Assembly: GCA_007571115.1 (NCBI GenBank)
Contig: RKSA01000064.1
Coordinates: 1-12,355 of the forward strand
Origin: Gammaproteobacteria bacterium
Lineage (GTDB): Bacteria; Pseudomonadota; Gammaproteobacteria; Pseudomonadales; Pseudohongiellaceae
Direction of reading: 5' to 3'
DNA: 12,355 nucleotides
Part shown: piece by piece, positions 6,103 to 12,355 of the stretch
How positions within the stretch are numbered: position 1 is the first letter of the stretch
Layout: every line of letters starts with the position of its first letter
Program-made: the position numbers and the translations under genes
The notes under the pieces: generated by a model
Seen by the model: the letters and a program-made list of their open reading frames with translations, nothing else
What the model was told of the DNA's origin: nothing
Database searches by the model: none

Positions 6103-9100
6103 TCAGCCCTGGTAGGCGAGCTTGCGGTCTTCCCTGGTGTCGCTGTGGCCGATCAGGTCGTGCAGGATCAGATACAGGCTCGGTACCAGAAACAGCGTGA
6201 TGACGGTCGCGAACAGCACGCCGAAAGCGAGCGATATCGCCATCGGCACGATGAAGAACGTCGTCGGGTTGGCTGAGAAGATCAGCGGCACCAGGCCGAT
6301 GAAGGTCGTGATCGAGGTCAGGATGATCGGCCGGAAACGCAATTCGCCGGCCTTGGCGACCGCGTTCACCATTCCCATGCCATCGGTGCGCAGCCGGTTC
6401 ACCGTCACTACAAGCACAAGGCTGGCGTTAACCACTACGCCGCTCAAGGCGATGATGCCGAGCAGCGAGAAGAACACCAGGTCAGCGCCCATGATGTAAT
6501 GGCCGCAAATCGCGCCGATGGCGCCGAAGGGAATGACGCTCATGATGATGAGCGGCTGGCTGTACGAGCGCAACGGTATCGCCAGCAGGCTGAAAATGAC
6601 GAGCAGGGCCAGCGGCACAAGGCTGAAAATCTGGTTGACCGACTCGAGCTGCCTTTCGCCTTCGCCACCAAGAACCATGACAACATCGAGATTGCGCCGC
6701 CAGTCGCTGGCGAAGGTGGCGATCATCTGCGAGCGGATCTCGTCAGGCGTGACGACGCTGCGATCGACATCGGCACGGACGGTGATGATGCGCCGCCCGT
6801 TTTGCCGGCTGATGAAGGAGTAGCCGTTGCCCAAGCTGAAATCGGCGACGCTGAGAAAAGGCACTTCGGCACCTGCGGGAGTGCGGATCATCAGCGATTC
6901 GAGATTGCCCAGCGAGCGCCGCTCGTCCTCTGGGTAGCGCACCATGACGCGAATGTCGTCAGTGCCGCGCTGAATCCGCTGGGCCTCGGCGCCGTAGAAT
7001 GCCTGACGCACCTGCCTGGCGACGTCGTTCAAGGTCAGGCCGAGGGTCTTGCCGCGTTCGAGAATGCTGATCTGCACTTCCTGCTTGCCGGCGCGGAACG
7101 AATCGCTGATGTCGAACACTCCGGGGTATCTGGCAAGTTCCTCTTGCAACTGCTTCGCGGCGATTTGCAGGCTTTGCTCGTCGCGCCCCTCGAGGCGGAA
7201 ATTCAATGCGTCCCCCGCAGAAAAGACGTCGGAGACGAAAGTCAGCTCGAGGGCGTCGGGAATCGTCCCGACCTTGTCACGCCAGCGGTCGCGAATCACT
7301 TCCGAGCTGATCCGGCCGCGTTCGAAAAACGGCGCCAGGTACATGACGACTTCGGCGGTATTGCTCGATCCCGCGTTGGGGCCGCTGTCGTCGCCGGGGC
7401 CGCCCCGGGGGGCGCGGCCGCCAATCACGGTCAGAATGCTGTTGACTGCGGATTCGGCCTCAGCGGGAGCGGCGCCCTGGGCCTGCAAGGCGTCGAATTC
7501 GGCTTCGAGCTCGGCTGCGAGCTCAATAGCGGCCGACTCGATCCGGGAAACCGCAGCCTGGGTGATGCCAACGGGAACGCCAGGGGGCATTTCGACCGAT
7601 GCGAACAGGGTGTCGCCTTCGACTCCGGGCATGAACTGGAAAATCACCCGACCGCTGAAAACGAGCGCCATGGTGATGATGATGACTCCAGTGGCGAAGG
7701 CCCAGCAGACGTAGCGGTATTCGAGCACGCGCTGCAAGGCGCGCCGGTAGCCGTGTTCGGTGAAATGCTCGAGGCCGGTGGCGATGGCGCCCTGAAAAGC
7801 CTGCCACTTGCGAACGGCGGCGCTATGCTCGAACCAATAGCCTTCGGTCTTGCGATGGGCGATGTGGCCGGGAAGAATCAACTGCGATTCGACGAGGCTG
7901 GCGATCAGGCAGAACACGACGACTCCGCCGATGACATTGAAGAAGGCGCCCATCTGCCCTCCAATCAGCAGGATCGGCAGAAAGGCGGCGATCGTCGTCA
8001 GGACGCCGAAAATCACCGGCACGGAAACTTCCAGCGTGCCTTCGATCGCCGCTTCCTCCTTGCCGAAGCCGCGCCGCTCGAAAGAATGGATGCGTTCGCC
8101 CACGACGATGGCGTCATCGACGACGATTCCGAGCACGAGGATGAAACCCATGACGGTCAAGGTGCTGATCGTGAGATCGACTGCGGGAAACATCGCCAAG
8201 GCGCCCGATATGGCGATGGGAATCCCGGCGGCAACCCAGATCGCGACCTTGAAACGCAGCAGCAGCGCAAGAATGGCGAGCACGAGCATCAGGCCGGTGT
8301 AGGCATTGCGCGCCACGGTCGCGATCCGGTCCTGGGTCGTGACTGCCTCGTCGACCAGCACTTCAAGGCGCACTCCCTGGGGAAGCTCGGCGGCGTTTTC
8401 CTCCATCCAGCCTCGCACCTGCCGCGCGGCGCGGACGATGTCCTCGTCGCCGATTCGCAACACGTCGATGATCGCGGCGTTGACGCCATCAACCCGGGCG
8501 TCGAGATAGCCTTCCTCGAAACCGTCGCGAACTGTCGCGATCTCGCCAAGGCGCAACTGGGAGCCGTCAGGGAAGGAGCGAATGACGATGTCGCGGTATT
8601 CATCGCTGCGATAGACCTGGCCCTTGGCGCGCAGCATGATCTCGCCCGAATCGGAGCGGATCGTGCCACCGGGAAGATCGAGGGAGGCCTCGCTGATGGC
8701 ACGGGAAACCTGATCGAGGGTCAGCCCGTACTGACGCAGGCGATGTTCGGGAATCTCGATGGCGATCTCGAGGGGACGCAGATACGCGATGTTGACGGTG
8801 GAAATTTCGGCAAGATCGACGAGCTCGTTGCGCACCTTTTCCGCAATGTCCTTGAGGAACCTGTCACCAGCGTCGGAAATCAGCGCGATGGTCATGACTT
8901 CGCCGCTGTTGCTGAACGCCCGCACGATCGGTTTTTCGGTTTCCGCAGGAAACGTCGTGATCGCGTCGATCTTGCCCTTGACGTCGTTCAGCGAGCGGTT
9001 CAGGTCGGCGGCGCTGGTCAGCTCGACGGTGGCGTCACAGCCTCCCTCCCGCGCCGTGGTGGTCAGGCGCTGCAAGCCTTCGGCGTTTTCCAGCGCCTGC

Positions 9101-9306
9101 TCGATTCGCAGGCAGACTCCAGTTTCGACTTCCTCGGGAGTCGCGCCGAGATACGGCACGCTGACCTGAATCACGCCGACCTCGATGTCGGGAAACTCTT
9201 CCTGATTGAGGCTGAAATACGAAAGAACGCCGCCGACAAGAAAGATCCACATCAGCAAGTTCGATGCGACGGGGTTGCGGACAAACCAGCTTATCGGGGT
9301 GCGCAT
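6103..9306 (-). CDS. RND-family efflux permease (AcrB/HAE1-like, COG0841)
   Basis: Inner-membrane proton-driven exporter subunit of 1067 residues, a normal length for the family. The first transmembrane helix is at about 12-31 (preceded by WFVRNPVASNLLM), a large periplasmic loop at 32-333, helices 2-6 at about 335-480, helix 7 near 535-553, a second periplasmic loop at about 555-890, and helices 8-12 at about 893-1048. VPYLGATPEEVE (50-61) is a family hallmark. The proton-relay aspartates are Asp397-Asp398 in LGIVVDDAIVV, and RFRPIILTS at 990-998 carries the conserved helix-11 arginine. The residue matching AcrB Lys940 is Val959 in GVVVNASLVLV, so the relay is not the classic one. A glycine-rich stretch (629-648) interrupts the second loop. 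A GGAG at 9318-9315 sits 8 bases before the ATG, and the adaptor gene ends 31 bases upstream, so the two are cotranscribed. The substrate cannot be read from the sequence. Confidence 0.95.
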   Translation of the reverse strand: MRTPISWFVRNPVASNLLMWIFLVGGVLSYFSLNQEEFPDIEVGVIQVSVPYLGATPEEVETGVCLRIEQALENAEGLQRLTTTAREGGCDATVELTSAADLNRSLNDVKGKIDAITTFPAETEKPIVRAFSNSGEVMTIALISDAGDRFLKDIAEKVRNELVDLAEISTVNIAYLRPLEIAIEIPEHRLRQYGLTLDQVSRAISEASLDLPGGTIRSDSGEIMLRAKGQVYRSDEYRDIVIRSFPDGSQLRLGEIATVRDGFEEGYLDARVDGVNAAIIDVLRIGDEDIVRAARQVRGWMEENAAELPQGVRLEVLVDEAVTTQDRIATVARNAYTGLMLVLAILALLLRFKVAIWVAAGIPIAISGALAMFPAVDLTISTLTVMGFILVLGIVVDDAIVVGERIHSFERRGFGKEEAAIEGTLEVSVPVIFGVLTTIAAFLPILLIGGQMGAFFNVIGGVVVFCLIASLVESQLILPGHIAHRKTEGYWFEHSAAVRKWQAFQGAIATGLEHFTEHGYRRALQRVLEYRYVCWAFATGVIIITMALVFSGRVIFQFMPGVEGDTLFASVEMPPGVPVGITQAAVSRIESAAIELAAELEAEFDALQAQGAAPAEAESAVNSILTVIGGRAPRGGPGDDSGPNAGSSNTAEVVMYLAPFFERGRISSEVIRDRWRDKVGTIPDALELTFVSDVFSAGDALNFRLEGRDEQSLQIAAKQLQEELARYPGVFDISDSFRAGKQEVQISILERGKTLGLTLNDVARQVRQAFYGAEAQRIQRGTDDIRVMVRYPEDERRSLGNLESLMIRTPAGAEVPFLSVADFSLGNGYSFISRQNGRRIITVRADVDRSVVTPDEIRSQMIATFASDWRRNLDVVMVLGGEGERQLESVNQIFSLVPLALLVIFSLLAIPLRSYSQPLIIMSVIPFGAIGAICGHYIMGADLVFFSLLGIIALSGVVVNASLVLVVTVNRLRTDGMGMVNAVAKAGELRFRPIILTSITTFIGLVPLIFSANPTTFFIVPMAISLAFGVLFATVITLFLVPSLYLILHDLIGHSDTREDRKLAYQG

Positions 9307-9337
9307 TCGATCAACTCCGCTATTTGGCGATCGCGCC

Positions 9338-10489
9338 TCAGATCGTTTCCAGCACGGGCTGCACGGTCATGCCATTGACGACCGCTTGGATCGGCGAGAT
9401 GCAGACGCGCTCCCCCGCCGCGAGGCCGCTGCGAATCAGCACCCGCTCCTCCTCGAAGCGGAAAATTTCCACGTCGCGATAGCGCATCTTGTTTTCGGCG
9501 TCGACGACGAGCACCTGGTTGTTGTTGCGGATCACCGCGCGCGGCAAGGCGATGATGTCGTCGAGCACGCGGCCGCTAACGCTCGCCTCGACGAACAGCC
9601 CGATGGGCAGGGGAATCGTGCCCTGCTCGCCTTGCCGGGGCTGCCTCACTCGAACGATCGACTGCACGGCATTGCTCGCCGGGTCGATGCTCGCCTCGGT
9701 GCGGACCAGGCGGCCCCGCCAATGATGCAGCCTCCCGCCGTAGCTGCCTTCGAGGCGGACTTCGGGAGCGAGCCCGGCAGCGAATTCGCCCCGAAAGTCG
9801 AGCGGCACATCGAGATAGCCGAGTTGCCGGATCGCCAGCGGCAGGCGCACTTCGACCTCATCGGCGCCGTGCAGCACGGCGATCTCCTGGGCGCGGTTGG
9901 CGTACTGGCCGAGTTCGACCTGCCGCGCCAGCACGATGGCGTTGAACGGCGCTCGCAGCTCGGTGCGGTCGAGGTCGAGCTGGGCCTGGCTGCGTTCGGT
10001 TTCGAGCTCGGCGACCCGTGCTGCGGCGACATTCGCCAAACGCTCGGCATTGCGGAGCTGGGACTCGCTCGCCAGACGGCGCTCGCCAAGCTCGCGCAGG
10101 CGTTCGTGCTCCATGCGCAAATGGGATTCCTCGGCGACCGCCTGGGCCAGCGCGGCCTCGCTGCGGGCGAGTTCGATCTGGTAGTCGCTACTGTCGAGCC
10201 GCAGCAGCGGCTCGGCTTCGGCAAGGTATCCGCCAGCCTCGAGTTTCGGCGAGATCCACGTCACAATGCCAGCGACCGGAATCGACAGGTTGACGGTTCG
10301 CGCAGCTTGCACCTTGCCCTGGGACTCGACGAACAGTTGCGTCGGCCCGGAACGGGCCTCGATGACGCGCACGGCGACGGCAACGAATTCGGGCGAGGCT
10401 TCGTCGAGTTCGGTCGGATTGAGCAGCAGCAAGGCGGCAAACAGGCCGCTCCCCGCGAGCAGCGCTACTGGCAGCAGTATTCGCAACAT
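9338..10489 (-). CDS. RND efflux periplasmic adaptor (membrane fusion protein)
   Basis: Protein of 383 residues from the chosen start; it bridges the RND permease and an outer-membrane channel. A single N-terminal membrane anchor or signal covers residues 3-23. The first lipoyl half is at about 65-100 (IPVAGIVTWISPKLEAGGYL), the alpha-hairpin coiled coil at about 101-173 (rich in Glu, Ala, Arg and Leu), the second lipoyl half at about 176-206 (LRAPFNAIVLARQVELGQY), a beta-barrel at about 210-305, and a membrane-proximal domain with LPRAVI and a GERV turn at about 315-380. A longer frame starts at 10531 directly after the upstream stop, but it has no Shine-Dalgarno and adds a polar 14-residue leader. 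ATG at 10489 is preferred. No lipobox cysteine is present, so it is not a lipoprotein. The permease follows after 31 bases. Confidence 0.94.
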   Translation of the reverse strand: MLRILLPVALLAGSGLFAALLLLNPTELDEASPEFVAVAVRVIEARSGPTQLFVESQGKVQAARTVNLSIPVAGIVTWISPKLEAGGYLAEAEPLLRLDSSDYQIELARSEAALAQAVAEESHLRMEHERLRELGERRLASESQLRNAERLANVAAARVAELETERSQAQLDLDRTELRAPFNAIVLARQVELGQYANRAQEIAVLHGADEVEVRLPLAIRQLGYLDVPLDFRGEFAAGLAPEVRLEGSYGGRLHHWRGRLVRTEASIDPASNAVQSIVRVRQPRQGEQGTIPLPIGLFVEASVSGRVLDDIIALPRAVIRNNNQVLVVDAENKMRYRDVEIFRFEEERVLIRSGLAAGERVCISPIQAVVNGMTVQPVLETI

Positions 10490-10497
10490 GTCGTGAT

Positions 10498-10502
10498 TCC
10501 CT
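10498..10502 (-). promoter_or_regulatory. Shine-Dalgarno AGGGA that decides the adaptor start
   Basis: AGGGA on the minus strand stands 8 bases before the ATG at 10489, whereas the upstream ATG at 10531 lacks any such site. It therefore supports the shorter adaptor that begins directly with the membrane anchor. Confidence 0.6.
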
Positions 10503-10531
10503 GCAACGGTTTCCCGGGCGTCCAAAGTCAT

Positions 10532-11992
10532 TCAGTCATCGCGGCGCGGCAGCAGCACGCGCATTTGCGCGTCGCGAACTCGCAGGCCCCGCCCTGCTTC
10601 CATCGCCGGGCGGAAGCGCAGTTCGCGAACCGCTTGCTTCGCCAGCCGACGCGATCTGTGGTCATCGGGAACTGCGGCGATGACGGCGACGGAAGAAACC
10701 CCGCCGCGGCGATCGATGTCGAGTTCGAGATCGATCTGATGCAAGTTCGGCGCGACTTCCCAGAAAACGTGCTCGGAAACCGGGGCGCGCATGTTTGGCG
10801 CCGACTCGTCCCAGGCCGCGTACAGCGCCACGGGGGCAGCAGCTTCTTCTCGCTCGGGCCGCCAGGGCGCCAGTTCGGCTTCCAGTTCGGCAATAGCTTG
10901 CCCCAGACTCGCATGGAACGAGTTGGCGGGAAGCAATTGCGGCCTGCCGAAGAACCACTCGATCCGCGACTCGGCAACCCCGGCCTCACGCAGCTTCTGC
11001 TGCGCCTCGCGATAGCGGCTGAAGGCCGTGCCGCGCCCCATGAGCAACTGGAAATCGGCGCGATAGATCATCGCCATCGCCTGTGCTTCCGGGTCGCCGG
11101 CCGCGTCGAACAGCTCGGCGATGTCATCGATCTTGCCCACGGCCTCGCGCAGGTACGCCTCGCCAACGAGTTCGCCTGGCTCGACCACCGGCGTCACGGT
11201 TCCCGTTCGCAGCCGACTGCGGGAAAAGCCCCTGACCGAGCCTTGCAGGCGCATCGCGCCATCGTGCCAAACGAGCTCGCGAATCATCGGCGAAACGAGG
11301 CCTTGCCGCGAGTTGAGCACGGCGACGAGCTGATAGTCGCTCAAGGCGCTGCGATAGAGCCAGGGAGCGAGCGCCGGGCTGCCTTCGCCGTGCAGTTCGA
11401 TGGCGGCCTTTTCGAGTTTCTCGACGAGTTTCCGGGCAGCGAAGAAATTCTTCGCGCGCTCGCGGCCGTCTTCGCCGGCGCCGCCGGTCAGATGCCAGTG
11501 CGCGAGGGTGTCGAGTGCTTGCAGCAACTCATCGGGCTCGCCGGCGACTCCTTGCAAATGCCGCAGCAACTGCAAGTGGCCCGTTACAGCTTCGGCGTCA
11601 CCCAAGGCAACTCCGGTCGTGACCATTTGCCGCAGCAAGGGAATGAGGCGCGGGCTTTCCAGGCCAAAACCGGCGCGCATCAAGCCGAGCTGCCGCTCCT
11701 GCAATTCGGCGACGCGCTCGAATTCGGAACGCTGCTCGAGCAAGTCGATCATCGCCTGCAAGGGTTCGAGCAAGGCCGGATCGAAGGAGTCGCGGCTCGA
11801 TTCGAGCTCGGCGAGCACCTGCTGCTGGGCCTGCATCTGCGCAAGCCAGGCCTGATCCCTCCCGGCTTTCTCGGCTGCCGAGGCAAGCGCACCGCCAAAC
11901 AGCAATGCCGCAGCCGAAGCCAGCGCACAAATGCGCGGCATCGTCGCCCGCCGCAATCCCAGGCGGCTGATTCGAGGGCGATGCTGCGTCAC
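10532..11992 (-). CDS. Secreted helical-repeat protein with TonB-like C-terminal domain
   Basis: Protein of 486 residues from a GTG start, of unknown precise role. A basic N-region (1-20) leads into a hydrophobic signal segment at about 21-40 ending ALASAAEKA, so export to the periplasm is likely. Residues about 45-330 form paired amphipathic helices resembling TPR-type repeats, with no clear consensus repeat. The last 80 residues (SEHVFWEVAPNLHQIDLELD, then VRELRFRPAMEAGRGL and MRVLL) have the strand-helix-strand pattern of a TonB C-terminal domain, including the typical LRFRPA motif. There is no proline-rich spanning segment and no ExbB or ExbD beside it, so it is unlikely to be a true energy transducer. 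Its stop touches the longer reading frame of the adaptor, placing it in the efflux operon. ATG at 11941 is an alternative start but has no good ribosome site. The TonB-C call is moderately sure; the gene is near certain. Confidence 0.88.
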   Translation of the reverse strand: MTQHRPRISRLGLRRATMPRICALASAAALLFGGALASAAEKAGRDQAWLAQMQAQQQVLAELESSRDSFDPALLEPLQAMIDLLEQRSEFERVAELQERQLGLMRAGFGLESPRLIPLLRQMVTTGVALGDAEAVTGHLQLLRHLQGVAGEPDELLQALDTLAHWHLTGGAGEDGRERAKNFFAARKLVEKLEKAAIELHGEGSPALAPWLYRSALSDYQLVAVLNSRQGLVSPMIRELVWHDGAMRLQGSVRGFSRSRLRTGTVTPVVEPGELVGEAYLREAVGKIDDIAELFDAAGDPEAQAMAMIYRADFQLLMGRGTAFSRYREAQQKLREAGVAESRIEWFFGRPQLLPANSFHASLGQAIAELEAELAPWRPEREEAAAPVALYAAWDESAPNMRAPVSEHVFWEVAPNLHQIDLELDIDRRGGVSSVAVIAAVPDDHRSRRLAKQAVRELRFRPAMEAGRGLRVRDAQMRVLLPRRDD

Positions 11993-11997
11993 TGCGT

Positions 11998-12002
11998 TCT
12001 CC
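11998..12002 (-). promoter_or_regulatory. Shine-Dalgarno GGAGA supporting the GTG start at 11992
   Basis: GGAGA on the minus strand is 5 bases before GTG at 11992. It lies in the 13-base gap after the preceding gene stop. This supports the longer form over ATG at 11941. Confidence 0.55.
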
Positions 12003-12005
12003 AGC

Positions 12006-12355
12006 CTACAGACGGGCGGCGATGCCGTTCAGGGTGTCGGCCAGTGCCGCCAGGCGAGCGCTTTCCCTGCCGGAAGCCGAAGCCGAGGCCGACTCGTACT
12101 GCTCGGCCAAATCTGCCAACTGGCCAGCGACGGCAGCATCGTCCGCTCCATCATCGAGGGCGCTGTCGGCGGCGTCGAGCGTTGCGCCGAGTGTTTGCTG
12201 CTGCGCTGCGCTCAGGGCATCGCTGCGAGTCAACGGGTCGAGATCTGCCCGGGCCCCCACGGGTTCCGCAGGCCAGCGGAAGCGCGTCTGCTGCTGGACG
12301 TTGAACACCTCCGCGGAGTGTGGCAGTGAGGCGGCAGCGATTTCATTCGCCGTGA
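12006..12355 (-). CDS. Unknown protein, C-terminal part only (5' end outside window)
   Basis: The last 115 codons of a minus-strand gene are visible. A GTG at 12308 could be taken as a start, but the same frame stays open for 15 more codons to the right edge, and the GTG has a GGAGG touching it rather than spaced from it. A gene truncated by the window is therefore more likely. The visible part contains VFNVQQQTRFRWPAEP, then a long Ala-, Asp- and Ser-rich helical tail (SASASASG near residues 88-95) ending DTLNGIAARL. No motif, signal or membrane segment is recognisable. It ends 13 bases before the next gene start and so is the most upstream visible gene of the efflux operon. Function unknown; it may be a periplasmic or surface accessory, which is only a guess from its neighbours. 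Confidence 0.7.
   Translation of the reverse strand, partial: TANEIAAASLPHSAEVFNVQQQTRFRWPAEPVGARADLDPLTRSDALSAAQQQTLGATLDAADSALDDGADDAAVAGQLADLAEQYESASASASGRESARLAALADTLNGIAARL

Noticed and set aside
6499..9378. A 959-codon open frame on the plus strand
   Set aside because: It is antisense to the RND permease. Its composition (Asp, Gly, His, Gln rich) and lack of any motif fit a shadow frame.
9206..12304. A 1032-codon open frame on the plus strand
   Set aside because: It lies opposite three well-supported minus-strand genes and their operon partner, and its translation is low-complexity (His, Arg, Gln and Asp rich) with no domain. It is a mirror effect of GC-rich codon usage.

Overview
The window looks like GC-rich bacterial chromosome, most likely from a gammaproteobacterium. 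This is an inference from the gene families (PutP-like symporter, tripartite RND efflux pump, TonB-type C-terminal domain), which imply a Gram-negative double membrane. No rRNA, tRNA, CRISPR array or insertion sequence was recognised. Coding density is high, and the longest gap between genes is about 110 bases.

Positions 1-3146, all on the minus strand, hold three consecutive genes that look like an accessory, probably anti-phage, module. In transcription order they are: a DUF262 (GmrS/ParB-like) protein with a RAMA-like N-terminal domain (3146-1764); an ABC-type AAA ATPase with a C-terminal DUF3696 motif (1779-592, overlapping the first by 16 bases); and an unrecognised protein (570 to beyond the left edge). 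Parts of the DUF262 gene are clearly more AT-rich than the rest of the window. A candidate promoter bracketed by a 9-bp inverted repeat lies just upstream. No recognisable nuclease is visible, so the effector is either the incomplete third gene or the DUF262 protein.

Positions 3258-6044 hold a divergent pair. On the minus strand is a sodium:solute symporter of the PutP type. On the plus strand is a secreted NHL-repeat beta-propeller of the peptidyl-alpha-hydroxyglycine lyase-like family. They share a 93-base intergenic region.

Positions 6103-12355, all minus strand, hold the downstream part of an efflux operon. In transcription order: the 3' end of an unknown gene that enters from the right edge; a secreted helical-repeat protein with a TonB-like C-terminal domain; an RND membrane-fusion (adaptor) protein; and an RND inner-membrane permease. 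Gaps are 13, 42 and 31 bases with my chosen starts. No outer-membrane channel or regulator is in view, so the pump must borrow a TolC-type channel or have one further upstream.

The most interesting element is the left-edge three-gene module. It resembles known DUF262 plus DUF3696-ATPase defence loci (Menshen is the comparison I recall), but the RAMA fusion and the unrecognised third gene deserve checking. Smaller points are unexpected residues at key sites of the symporter, the lyase-like propeller and the RND permease.
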